Assembly: GCA_013398175.1 (NCBI GenBank)
Contig: VZRZ01005967.1
Coordinates: forward strand, 1,320,833-1,384,832
Reading direction: 5' to 3'
DNA: 64,000 nt
From: Climacteris rufus
Lineage: Eukaryota > Chordata > Aves > Passeriformes > Climacteridae
The notes below the pieces were generated by a model. It did not search any database. It was not told where the DNA came from and was given only the letters and a program-made list of their open reading frames with translations. Both the position numbers and the translations under genes were made by a program. Positions 25,511-37,845 of the stretch are shown one piece after another (positions within the stretch are counted from its first letter, which is position 1; the number at the start of each line of letters is the position of its first letter).

Positions 25511-28500
25511 GCAGTATCATATGTGACATAATTACTTACCTGTTTCAGCTCGGATTTTTGCCTGGGACATAAGGCCTTTTAAAGTGTGATTGGACTGGTT
25601 TATATCTGTTGTCAACTACATTTTTTTCCTTCTTTTTTCCTTCTTAAATCACAGTTAATAAGGTGCAAGGGATTGTTATTTCGCAGAGCGTGCACTCTTC
25701 CCTACTAGTTTTCGTTCCCACTTGTAATACAATTTTCAGTAGTTTTTGGTATGATATCTCTGTACTTCTCTAGATTGAAAATACCACAAAACTTTTGTTA
25801 TCATCCAGTTTCCTTAGTATTTTCTGTACAAACATACTTGAGTATTTGTCTTGTTAGCTCATCTGTGATGCAGCTGTTTGAAATGAGACTTTTAGACCCT
25901 GATGGACTTTCCTAAATGGAAAGGAGTGACTTGAGAATAAAGTAGTAGAGTTTCGGTCTCTGCCTTGTCATTTGGCCTCAAGATCAGGCTCACTTACTGA
26001 TGAGTGTTACAAAAACAGTGTAAGCATAGCTGTAATATGTCTGTTTTGGAGTGGGAGTGATTAGTGTGTAATGCTGATTTTCTGAGGATGCAAAGGAAGT
26101 TTAGAGACATTTCACAGTCCGCGGTTGCTTGCCTAACCAGAGGTCTGCTTCTCCTCTTTTAATCATCTACTATTTTGTTTAAGGGTCAAAAAAAAAAAAA
26201 AAAAGGAAATAATATTGAAAAAATGGCTTTATGAACCAGAGCAGAAAGTGTCTCTTTAATATTGCTGAAATGTGGAGTGCTTGTAGGAAGCATAAGCCAG
26301 CACTGAGCAGTTGCTGATCCTCTTCTGCACACCAGACACTGCAATCCTGATCTGCTGGATGGCGCATGTTGTGCTTTGTCTGTTCGCTTGAGTTTCTACT
26401 GATGGAGTCCAAAATGCTTGGGAGAATGGTGCCAAACCAGATTTTCTGACGTGTAGTCGGGATGTTGCCAGGGTGTGCAGTTGGAGCTGGGAGCTTCAGA
26501 AGAGTATCCCACAGTTTGGAAGCACCAGCGATCTGATGTTGGATTTTTCTCATGTAGCAGAGCAAATAAAGTGACAGGCTGTCTGCTTCGGAAATGCTGT
26601 GTGTTGCAATAGTATCTTGTGCTGATAGACTGTTGTTGATTAATCTTTTGAATATTTGGGAATTAATTTTCTATCAGTGCATTGTAATAATTTTCTTACT
26701 TTAACCTTTGTGTATTTATAATTACAGGAAGCAGTTTAGCTGGCAGTGAGAAGTGCTCAGTGCTTTCATGTGGCTTCACTGTTTCCAGCTTGCACAGCAC
26801 TGCTATGGCAGTGTGAGCTTGCATATGGTCTTCCTTTTGCTTGTCTTGATGTCCAAAGCATTGACATTTCCTCACTTTTTGAACCCCGGTTACAGTGTTC
26901 ACATGCCACTTCCAGTACAGCCTAAGATGTATTTCATTTTTGCTGGGTTCAAAGATGAAATTGTCTTGTGATGTTGTGAATTCAGGGCAAAATGTAGGGA
27001 TCTGCAGAAAGCGATTAGCAGCTGGTTACCTGTGTAAGGACACAGGTTGAAGGGCCTATGTGTACAATGAAATATGTGTACTTGCCTGCCATGTAAACAA
27101 AAATCCTAACTGTATGTACTCTTGCTGTAGTTAAAATAAAAGGTGGTATCTTTTCTGTTTTGGTAGATCTTTTATAGTGAATGTGAGTGAAATCAACAGT
27201 TACGATAATGTTCATATGTTTCTATTGTTTCTATTACCCACATCTGACTTTAAAGAAAAGAAAAAAAGAAAAAAAAGGACATTTCTTTAAATCCAAACAA
27301 ATCGTAACTCTACCTGTGATGAGTGAGCCATGGGGTTTTATTCCACTGCCTCCAGTAGACTTAACATTTCTCAGTTTCATATGATGTTTCTGTTGCTGAT
27401 TTTAATATTTTCATAAAGTTTCTAAAGTCCAGTCTCTCATGCATTCTTTTTTTTTTGTCACCCAATTCTTATGTATCATTCTTCTTGTGTATTTCCAGTG
27501 ATTTACAGTCATGATTCAAATTGAAACATAGTGAGACATTAGGCACTGATATGTCAAGCTGTTAGAAAGACGCAAGGGAGATGGTAATTTTTGAGTCTAA
27601 TCAAGTGTGTGTATGTTGCCCAGATTACAGTATACTGCTGAATTACACAAGTACCCTCTAGCTCAGAGGCCAGTAGAGTTCTACATAGATAAAGTTCAGT
27701 TTGGGCTAAAGAAGCCACATTTTTTTCTTCTGGTTTTGCAGCTTCCAGGCCCCCAGTGTTTCCCACATCTGAGCTCGGGAAGCGAGCGGCCGCAGGTCAG
27801 TGCTGCAGCCCTGCCACTGCCATCGGTGCTGTGGGAGCCTGTTGCTGCCACCTCTGTGCCTAACCTTTAATTATCCTTGATGCTGTGAGTGTAATACAGA
27901 CTTACTGGTGCAGTTGGCATGAGACAAGCGTGCCATCTTGTGAGCAGGCAAAATGGGAACAACGTGTAGGTTCCACTGTGGGCGAATGAAGAGTGAGGGT
28001 TGTTGAGTGGAGTTGTTGGGTGTTTTTGTTTCAGACTCAAAGGAGATCCAGAGCTGCAACAACTTAGGGTGTAATGGGATGGGAAATCAAATTGCTGCTT
28101 TAGATCTGGGAGTCATAAAGAGTAATTATTTTTCTATTAATAGGCCAAGGCCTATCAAGATGATATAGGATTCAATAATAATGAGGTATTTTTTGTAAAA
28201 GGGAGAATCAAGTCTATGTTTGTTTTAGTCAGTGGATTTTGGTGCTGGAGAAGACCCAAGTACCATCTACTTCACAAATACATCTGTTTACTGCAGTCTC
28301 TGTTCTTTAGGTCATGTATGCATGTATGTGTTCATCTTGTTATCTACATACAAATGGTTGTACAAATGTCTTATGACACTTAAGATTTTTATCTGTGATC
28401 TTGGGCTGTTCTCATGACTCACAGGAAGAGAAGCCACAGCCAAATTATGAAGATGATTTCTAATTTCTCTCATGTATTCTTTTTCTTTCAATACATAGTG

Positions 28501-31500
28501 CTTAACAAAAGAATTGTTTAAGAGATGCTTAAATTTAATTGGCTCTGATTTTGTCTTCTTCAAAGGAAGACATCGTTTCAGTATAAATCGGGTTGTACTA
28601 GATTTCAGGGGGTAAGAAATTTATAGCTAATACTAATCCCTAAAAAATGGCTATATCTTTTGTGAAACTTTCTCTACAGAATTATCACATTTTTTGCGTC
28701 CTGTATCAGTTAATCAAGTAATTTTAGAAGTTGGATTTTCTCCTGACTATTAATGATACAAAGATCATTTTTTCAGCCTTATGTCTTGTGGTTTATCAGA
28801 TCAGACTGTTACAGGAGTAATTATTTCCTCTTGACTAGTCCCATTTGCACACTGATAGGTGGATGAAACATTTATCTCTTGAGTTCTTTGAAATAACAAT
28901 TGTGGATGTTCTGAAGCTATTCCTAGCCTGGAAAATTAGAAGCAGCCCCAGCTTGGATTGATTGTCATGGGGAGAGCAAACAGCAACAGATTATTGATGG
29001 GCAGCAGGTAGCTGAGCAGGATGACATGGTCTATACTCAGCCAACTGGCTCACATTTGGCAGTCCTTTTATTCAGTTGTGGTTATCTCATCCCATCCGTG
29101 TTGGACTCTCAGCTTCTCCACCTAATTGGCTGTGTTAATTTGTAGCCTGCACCTTCAGATCTCAGGTACATCCCAAATTCCTTTGCACAAGTTGCAACAT
29201 TACTTCAAAGAGGGTGTTGTAGCCTCTGCAAGCAATTTTGGGACTTTTTTTAGACTCCAAAATGCCAGCGAACCCAGAAGTTGCTTTAATAGTTGCTTTC
29301 TTCGTAAGTGAAAACACAGTAAAAGCTTTCACTTTTTGTGGGATACATCCTAGTGCAACAAATCAGCTCTACATCATTGCTGGATATTTCTTAAAACTGT
29401 TGAGGTACTGAATTGGGAATTGAGGTGGCATGAAGGCAGCTCTGAGGAGGAAGACAGGAGCAGTGTGGTAAGGTTTGCTTGCATACAGGGGATTTTTGAG
29501 AATGGAAACATTAATGTAACCTGTAGCTGTACATCGGTGTAACTTTTTTAGAGAAGTTTTGTATTTTTTTAGGGAACATTTAAGTGCATTATTGCTGGAA
29601 AAGAGATACAGTGCCCAACTTGTTTCAAAATATATCTTCAATAGGAAAAGAACCAACTGTCCGCTTCTGTTTGTCTCTGCAGACTGAAGATTTCTACTCC
29701 TATTGGTAGTTTTAGTTCCTGTCTGTATGTTGCTGCGTGCAGATTCTGCCACCTATGTTGTACTTGTATTTCTGAAATTACATGTTTACCTCTTGGGGGA
29801 AAAAAAAATAAATCTTATTCTGAATGTATTTTATGATCCTGGCAGATTACCGATGTTTAAATTAAATTTCTGATGTCTGTATGGTCGAGGCTAATGTGAG
29901 GGCTTTTGGCAAGACCCCCTTGTGCAATAAAGAATCAAAGCCAGTAGTGTAAGAAATCTTCTATCAAAAGCTGAAAGCTAGATTCATAAAATCACTTCTG
30001 CAGGCATTATGAGATTTTCCCATGGAAAGTTTATGTGGGAGTTTGGGAAAAACTGATTCAAGAACAGCATTATTTGCACTATATATATTCATCCAGCAGT
30101 CAGCAGGCTGGTGCTGGCACCCCTTGCCAGTTTTAAAGGATTGCCAGCACTCATGAAGCTGTTGCAAAGCCACATCAGCAGAGTCTGAAGGAGTCTTCTT
30201 ATTCTGCACCCTCCTTCCCCTTTTTCCAACCAGAATTGAAATGGGTAAAACAGAAATTAAGCTCTTCAGTGAATGCGTTTACTCAGTTCTTATGGCTATC
30301 CAGAAAATGCTTCTGTTTTAAAGCTGTTTCATAACAGATTATTAAGGTGGAAGCACTGTAAGAGTAGCTTTCTCAGCAGCATTTCACTTCATTTCTCAGC
30401 TTCAAAAGAAAAATAAGAGATAAAAAGGGCAAATAATAGACATACCACTCACAGTGATTCCATTTGCATTCTCTTTGGTCTTTTTAAAAAATTTATTTTA
30501 CTTTGAGTTTTTTTAAGAAAGTGGATCAGTGTTTCTCAGTCTGCATGAGGACCATATGATATGTGCTGCAACAGAGTCTTTCCTTGTTAATAGGGAAGAT
30601 TCCAAAGGCAAGGTAATTCACCACTGGTTTGGCTGGAGCTAATATTGGGCTCCAACATCAGTTCTGTAATTTCTGACAAGTGGCCAAGATTTCTTGAATA
30701 GGCACAGCTTTCTGTTTTGTGTAGGGAACACACAATCCACTCTTTTGTTGTGGTTGCCACTGCTGTTGTTTCTCCCCCATTCACAATGGAGAGTGGGGTT
30801 ATTTGTGCCGAGTGGAAAACCAGTGCCAAAATTCTGACTTGCTTATGTTTCATGTGATGTTAAATTTTGTGATAGCCATAAAGGGTAAAAGAGATTTTGT
30901 AATATGGATCCCCTTGTATCCTCATCTCCAAGTCAAGAGGGCATGTTGGTGATGAAAGTTTTATTTGTCACAGGCATGTCAAGATGAGAGTTTACTGGAT
31001 GATTCAACCCAAATGTATAGGAACTGTTTATATAGACATTGCCAAACAATTTCCATTGCTTTTCTTTTTATCTAAATTCTTGAATAAATTACTAAATAAA
31101 ATAGTCTGTGTTTGGAATGTATGACTGTGGGATATATGGAAACTCACAGCATGTGGGGGAAAAAGTTAGAGTAGGGAAATATAATAGATTTGTAAACTTT
31201 ATGTGACTATAGGTACATCATATATAGACTCAAGATTCAATTTGCTGATCAAAGCATCCAAATAACTTTGGATTTAATAATGTTAGCAATGAATGCTAAT
31301 ATATGGAAATTGAAAAGCATGGAGCAACAATAGCTAGCCACGCTTACCAGTAACACCCTGCAGCATGTAGATTTACATTTTTTTGTTTTGTTTTGCAATC
31401 ACAGTTTGGAAAATGTGTGTTCTTTTTCCCTTCTCCCATACTTCTGAATGTGGGTTCTCCTGAACAAGCTTAGACAAGATTCAAGCTAAACAATAGGGCA

Positions 31501-31636
31501 ACATCAGAACCTTTGAAGGCTCAGTTTGGATAGGTACCCAAAGCCAGAGTCTGCTTTGATGTATGTGGGCTCAACTCCGGTTGCCCTTGGTTGCCCTCTC
31601 TTACCTATGTAACTTGTGTCTGGAAACTCTTGCCAA

Positions 31637-31667
<31 letters not shown>
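31637..31667. repeat. T19-A12 homopolymer junction
   Basis: Nineteen T are followed directly by twelve A, seen directly. A similar T14-A9 junction is at 36663-36685. Such self-complementary runs are unstable and prone to sequencing and assembly error. Confidence 0.9.
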
Positions 31668-31668
<1 letters not shown>

Positions 31669-34600
31669 GACATTTTTTGCAAACTCATGTTCATCTTGGT
31701 TCTGGTCTGGCTGGAAAAGTACTACAATAATGCCCTCTCCGGTGGTGATTTAATAGTGCTGTTTTAGGTCTAGGCTGTAGACTTCTGCCTCTTTCTTTCG
31801 CAGTTTCTGAAATTGCAACCCTGTTTCAAATGCGAGGATTTTACCTCTAGTTGGAAACAAAATTATTTGAACTTTTCTGGAATGCTAGCGAAACTATCCT
31901 CTATCTCCCTTGCATCTTTTCCTCTTCTCCCGGGTAACTTACGATTCCTTTTGACTGAGGTTTTGGGCAAGGGAACTCTGATGCCTCTCTCTTGTATGGC
32001 AGACCTCACCTGGCAGAAAGGGACAGCACATGTCAGTCTTGCTTCTCTCGAAGTCAGCGGGGCTTTTGCCATTACCTTCAAGGGAAATAAGATCAGTCCA
32101 TTGTATTCTCAAGGCAAAAGAACAAATGAGTCACCTCTTGTAGCCATACCTGATTGCTGTTGCCTAGGAGCCTGGAGGTCACCTTCTTTCCTCACTCTTC
32201 ATCTCAAGGTAGCACTGTACTTGCCTCTGCCAGTATACTCAACTCAGATTCAGTTCTGAGTCATTTGCAAACCCTAAACTCCCATTGTCTTCAAAGGACA
32301 TTTGGATTACAGAGAACACTGAGTTTACTCAGGCTGAAAAGAAATTGAAACATATGAGACTGCCACACCTACTAGAAGAGTTTGACAAGACAGTGGTTGT
32401 TTGCTCTAAAGACAGGATGAACAGTGGGGATGCAATAGATGTACCCACAGCCTAGGGGGTCTTTGATTCTCGCTAGTAAAAGATTGAGGGAAAACTCTGC
32501 TCCATTGGCAAGAACCAAATTCAAAACACTTAAAAGACTTCCTTCCCCCTCCCCCAGATTTAGACTGTAAAGTGAGAGCTACAAGATGTCACTTATAGCA
32601 GGACCATTGTAATGTTCAGATAGATACTGGTCACTTTTATTGGATGTGGGGATATATAGATTTCTTTAAAAACAAACTGTAGAATGTGAGAGATAATTAA
32701 GGCCTACAAACCCTATTACTCTTCAGAAAGTAAGCCACTGTCTTAAGCATTGAGGATTAGGAGCAATTTATTTTTCACAGAAGTAGGCGATTCTATCCAA
32801 AAGCAGTTGAACCTTCTTTGAAGGATCTGGTATCTCAAAAAGAGAACACCAGACTAAATAGACCTCTGCTTTCATCTAATAAGGAATGTTCTACGTCCTA
32901 CAAAGTGTAAAGACAGCAACTTAATAGAATAACCAGAAGATTCAGAGAGGATGGCAGGTCTCTCATAGGATGTGTCTGTCCTGGCAGAAGTCAATTATTC
33001 TATTGCAGTAAGCAAATCAGACTGGATTCTCTCTCTGGTGCAGTAACAGTAGATTGGGGAGCGTGAGCAGCATCAATACATAAAAAATAAACTACTTTCA
33101 CTATACAAAGCTGAGTTTAGATAAATGCAGAACAGAGAAGCAAAGGCACAATATTCTCTGAAAGTGCAGCCTTTTAATGCTGTTTTGGAGAGTAATTTAC
33201 ATACAAATAAAATGTCAGCTTATCCCATAACTGTCATGATAGATGGGAACATTTAGCCTTTTGCACGAGATGCTCCTTTCTGTACCTTATTAAATTATTG
33301 GATTTTGGCCTTTTGCCAGGTGCCAGGTTGACGCTCTCTCTACTGAAATACACACAAGAGAGGGATATGGACCTGGACATCTAGAGAACCCAGGTTCAGT
33401 CACTAGCCAAGAGCTCTGCCTGCTCGTCTCCTTCAACACCTTGAATTTTTCATTTCTCTATAGATAATTATATTTATACATAAAATGGCAGTGATGTTAG
33501 TTTTCCTGTTTCACAAGGTTTGTTGAGGTTTAATAGGTTGCCATGTGTACAGAGTGCTTTTAGGGTACTTGATTGGAAGCGAGGACAAAGTGAATCTTGC
33601 CTTGCTGGGCTCTCCCATCGTGGATGGATTGCAGTGGAGGGCAGGTAGGAACAAGCTCTCTCTGCAGCAGGCCAGTAAGAAATGCAGAGCAATAAACTGC
33701 TGTGCTCAGGAACCTTTAAATAGAAGTAGTTTTAGAATTCTTCATTGTAGTTGCAAGATAGCATAACATTCCCCTGCATGTCACCTCCTTAGACACATCA
33801 CCTTTTGACTTCAGTTTCACCTGAAAGTGTCTCTGTGATTACCCCAGGAGTGAGCTTAAAATGAAATAAGTGCCTGGAAGTGGGCTAAAACAATCTGTTT
33901 TGAAATGCCACTCCTAAACTCCCTTGAGATGACCAAGTGTCTGTTTTATACCCATAGAAAAGGTTAGATTTATTCCAGTAGCTAGATGACTACTGATGTG
34001 TGCTGTGCTCTGAAGCATAAGGTAATCGAAAAGATCATTGTGAATTAATTCAATGTGAATTAATAAGAGGTTTATCTGATGAGAGTTGTTTGAAGGTGAT
34101 GGCACTTTGTAGCTGAACAGGATTTAAGATGTCCAAAAGTGTACCTGTAGAGATTTGAGAACAATCGATGTTGGGAAAGTACATGTAAATGGGAAGGAGC
34201 AAGCTTGAACAGACTGCGGCTCTTTTCACTTGTCTCTTTGTTGTAGACTTTGTGGGGGAAAAAAATTGCAAACAGCTCTTGGCAAATTGGTGATCAGAGA
34301 CTAAACTAAAGTGTCTGAAAATGCAAAGAGTAAGACAGGAGGTGAAAAACAACAGTGTTTTGCTATAACGCTGCTCAACTAATATGACGTATAAGGCATA
34401 GTTTTCTCCATGCATTTTCTAGATTGATGAAGTTATCATAATTTCAGTGGAGCATGCGGAGTGTAGAATATTAAGCAGATGCATTTTGTCCAAATACAAT
34501 GTCTCATCCTTCCTAATTTTACTGACACGAGGAAGCATGTTCTACCCTAGCAATTTCAGGTGGGAAGGAGTGGACATGCAGTTGTAGGGCTTGTAGAAAA

Positions 34601-35979
34601 ACATGTATGGATAAAAAACTCTTCTGGAATTAGCAGTTGCTTAGAGCTGTGACATCCTCTGTCTTGTATGCTGTGTTTGGAGACACTTGAACCAAAGTGG
34701 GAAGGAGGTAGTCTTCTTGAAGAGCCAGTTGCTTGTCATGAAGCTTATTCTGCCCTCCCCTGGTTTAGGGCCTGACCCTTGGGTTCTTTACACAAAAGGG
34801 GTTGCTCTTCCCTTTCCTTCTCAACAGAGAAAAGTTAGAGAGGGCCGTGTGTTGGTTGTTTGCTGGCAGGCTTGCTCCAAGAACCAGAGTTGGTGGGGAT
34901 GTGAAGCTCTGTATTTCTCTTTTCTGTCATTTCACTGTGCAAGTGTCCACAAGGGAAGGTAGAAAGGCAGAAGCTTTAGCCAGTCCTCTACCATTATGTC
35001 TGAGTCTGGGGTAGTTCACATCTAAGGTAATCTAATTTTCAGTGAGGGCAATTCACCTGGAGTTTCCAGTGTTATTTACAGGTTTGTTTTTTTTTTTTTG
35101 TTTTGGAAAATGCTTGAATTAGAAAACATAGCAGGTCTTTGAACTGTGGGCTGTACTAATGAGCTTGTTAACTTTCTGGTTGTGCTCAGCACAGGTCTGG
35201 GCCAGCCCAGTGGGACAGGCTGCCGAGGAGGGCTGGGTGCCTGGTGGCTCCCCAGGGACGGAGCCCGCCGCTGAGACGCTTTCCCAGAAATTCAGTCTCT
35301 CAAAACAGGAGCTTTCTGGCTTCGGAGCTCGTGTGTTACAGCTGCTCGATTGTTATATGGAGAGTAGGGAGGAGGCTCCAGATTGATTAGGACTTTATGT
35401 GCTTGATAGAAGCCGACACTTTGAACACTCAAGGGTTTTTTATATAAAGCACAGCAGACAGTCTTTGTAGTCTATTTATGTGTAATAAACTGGGTTTTGT
35501 TTTTTGTCTTGTGTTTTTTTCTTTTTTTCTTCTTTTTTTTTTTTTTTTTGGTGAAAGAAAAAGAAGTCTAAAAAGGAGAGAAATTAAAACCACAGCATAA
35601 TTTTCCCATGCAGCTATAGCGAGTATCCTGCAATCTCACATGATCGGCTGTCCTGCTGGGGTGGAGTGTGGGAAGGTGTCAAAATATGTCTCTCAATTTT
35701 ATTTTTTTTTTCTTAAAAGGGAAAGCCAGATGAATGCCAAAAGCCCTGCTCTCTTCTCTAGCCCTGCAGTAACAAACTACATAAGTGTATGTTATTAAGA
35801 TGATAAAGATTAAATTTCTAGCTACTAGCATGCTATCACAACAGCAAAGGGGGAAAAAGTCTTGAAAAAACTATGAAAATTAGTCTGATGGTCTCCTTTT
35901 AATAACAAGATCACTCCCAACCCCAACAGACAGTGTAGGCTGGAATTCCACAGGGCTTTTTTTGTGGTCCTAATGATTT

Positions 35980-36112
35980 TAATAATACTTTGTGCTGTGT
36001 AGCACCTTTCATTAGAGGATCACAAAGTGCTTTGCAGTCACTAATTAATTAAGCCTCACAACACTCCTGTGAGATAGGTAAGTATTAGACATATATTAAG
36101 CTGAGACACTGA
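35980..36112. repeat. Ancient MIR-like amniote repeat, copy 2
   Basis: The order is AATAATACTTTGTGCTG, AGCACCTTTCATTAGAGGATC, CAAAGTGCTTTGCAGTCA, TTAAGCCTCACAACACTCC, TGTGAGATAGGTAAGTATTA, then CTGAGACACTGAGAG. The second half matches MIR landmarks (cctcacaacaacccTgtgaggtaggta, then a gaaactgag block). The first half is the reverse complement of the motif seen at 56205-56285, so three copies of one old family occur in this window. Confidence 0.65.
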
Positions 36113-36662
36113 GAGTTAATGATTTTTTGCTGCATTATTCTGGGAAAATGATTGATGTTCAAGCACCGTATGTGCATTATATGTCTTTGTGTGGGTGTGT
36201 AATATATATGAGTGTAAAAGTATTAATTTTACTATCCCTTAACAAAGAGGTCCTACTTGAGCCTGTTGAATATAAATGTGTATTTTCATTTAACTTTTTG
36301 TTGCTGCAGCATATTGACTGATAACATCACAGTCTTCATATACCCTTGACTCAGTTTGCTGTTCATCTGCTTGTGCATCTACTTGTACAAAGATTAGTCA
36401 GTGGCATCTCATAAAATTCAGACATATTTCTAGATGGATTATTCTGTTAAAAAGAATATATGACTAAGATCTGACCTAAACCTGCAGCACAAGCACCAGG
36501 CAACAACCATTCTGTTGCAACAGGCTTTGATGACAAGCCATCACATTCACTAAAAGTAATGAGCAAAAATGACATGCTAGGGAGCTGGTGATCAGCAGGT
36601 AAATTAGCCATTATCTTGACCACTCTTAAGAAACTATTGATTACCAGAATTTGCTTGCTTGC

Positions 36663-36685
36663 TTTTTTTTTTTTTTAAAAAAAAA
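36663..36685. repeat. T14-A9 homopolymer junction
   Basis: Fourteen T are followed directly by nine A. It is the same architecture as the tract at 31637-31667. Confidence 0.9.
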
Positions 36686-37707
36686 GAAGTACAGTAGTCA
36701 CTATGGTAATTCATTATCCTGAATTATAAGCTGATTTTAGCAGATGTTTTTGTTTCTAGGCGTAAACTGATGTGATTGTTGAACATCAAGGTCTTTATCT
36801 TGCAGATGCATGAATCAGATAGAGTAGCCTTGGCTGTTTTTGAGGGAAAGTATGTATAGCTCTTATTATTATTTCTACTTGAAAATAGCTGTGATTGATG
36901 ATATCAGCTAAAAAAACCCCAAACCCCATGTGGTTTAAAGGTAATTTCAGTGTAAGGAAAATAAGATACAAATTCCTGGATTACAGAGCCCAAAGACATT
37001 CTGCAACCTGGGCCTTATGCAGAATTCCCTCAGCTCAGGATGTCCTTTCATTCACACCAGGCTTACTAATTCTTTTATTTTGGGAAGACCACTATTTTCA
37101 GTGATGAAAAGGTAGTTCAGTCCCAAAGACTGTTCTTCACTTGGCCTCGTTACTAACACCCATCAAAGGTCCTTACTATTGCGATGGCATTTTAGAGATG
37201 TGGGAAGTTACCTGCTAATAACGAAAGTAGTACCACTAATTTGTTTCAAGTGGAACATAAGGCAGCCAGCAGACGTTAATTTCCAACTGCTGATGAAACC
37301 AGTTATTTGGGTGCCACTAACTATCCCATTAGGCCAGTCCCATTATGATGCATGTGAATTTTTAAGAGACCTATTTCTACAGCTGATTTTCAACAGTTAC
37401 TTCAAAATTATTTTAGCGTTTGTATTTCGTGGACATTAACATCTGAGATAATTTTTGTCTCTTTGTGTGAGTGTGTATGTGTGCAAGAGCACATGTGTCT
37501 GAGGAGAACACAGCTATGGGATTTCTCATGTTTGAGGGAAATAGAGAACAGCAGCCACTATTCATATAGTGCCCAGTAATAGCTGCATGGGAAAGTACAA
37601 TAGGTATAATAATGTTTGTAAGTAAAAACCATATTTTGAATGCATAATTTAGGAAGGAAAACCTTTTTTTTTGTTTTGTTTTGCAGATATACAGATCAGC
37701 TCTCAAA

Positions 37708-37752
37708 ATGTCTTCTGTGTCTTCCGTGCATCTTCTAAGACAATTGCATTAG
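37708..37752 (+). CDS. Upstream ORF in TRPS1 5' UTR (14 aa)
   Basis: ATG at 37708 opens a 14-codon frame (MSSVSSVHLLRQLH) that stops at TAG 37750-37752, 56 bases before the long-isoform ATG. An A at position -3 and T at +4 give an adequate but not optimal initiation context. Whether the peptide matters is unknown; the usual role of such a uORF is to lower or regulate translation of the main frame. It is in an exon I consider real, so it should be in the mature mRNA. Confidence 0.5.
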   Translation: MSSVSSVHLLRQLH

Positions 37753-37808
37753 CCCGCCTGCTAGTTGACTAATAGAATTAATAATTGTAAAAAGCACTCT
37801 AAAGCCAC

Positions 37809-37845
37809 ATGCCTTATGAAGTCAATGCTGGGTATGATTTTACAA
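37809..37845 (+). CDS. TRPS1: TRPS1, first coding segment (long isoform, N-terminal 12 codons plus 1 base)
   Basis: Encodes MPYEVNAGYDFT followed by the first base of an Asn codon that is completed in exon 3, giving MPYEVNAGYDFTN-MVRKK. This matches the 13-residue extension that I know from the longer human TRPS1 product (1294 versus 1281 residues), so the segment is recognised and not guessed. Without splicing, the frame reaches a TGA directly after the donor (ACA AGT ATG TGA), which shows that the intron must be removed. The ATG has C at -3 and C at +4, a poor initiation context, so many ribosomes may pass it and start at the Met in exon 3. Confidence 0.9.

Larger units (their letters stand above)
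19161..37686. other. Non-coding, presumed TRPS1 5' intron, third part
   Basis: AT-rich sequence lacking recognisable exons. It holds a diverged CR1-like fragment (25170-25510), a MIR-like fragment (35980-36112), a TG/TA microsatellite with an N (19417-19460), an exact tandem duplication (20551-20580), T-to-A homopolymer junctions (31637-31667, 36663-36685), poly(A) at 26188-26204 and poly(T)-rich sequence around 35486-35549. A moderately GC-rich stretch at 23150-23720 has few CpGs. No protein-coding ORF is convincing. Confidence 0.55.
37687..37845 (+). other. TRPS1: TRPS1 exon 2 (5' UTR plus first 12 codons of the long isoform)
   Basis: A strong acceptor (T-rich tract with TTTTGTTTTGCAG ending at 37686) opens the exon, and a GTATGT donor at 37846-37851 closes it, giving 159 bases. 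The 5' part is untranslated. It includes an upstream ORF (37708-37752) and an in-frame TAA at 37800-37802, two codons before the coding ATG at 37809, so the protein cannot start further upstream within this exon. The intron to exon 3 is 3.0 kb. The exon end leaves one base (A), which joins the first two bases of exon 3 to make an Asn codon. Exon number follows the human gene model; whether more 5' exons exist here is unknown. Confidence 0.88.
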
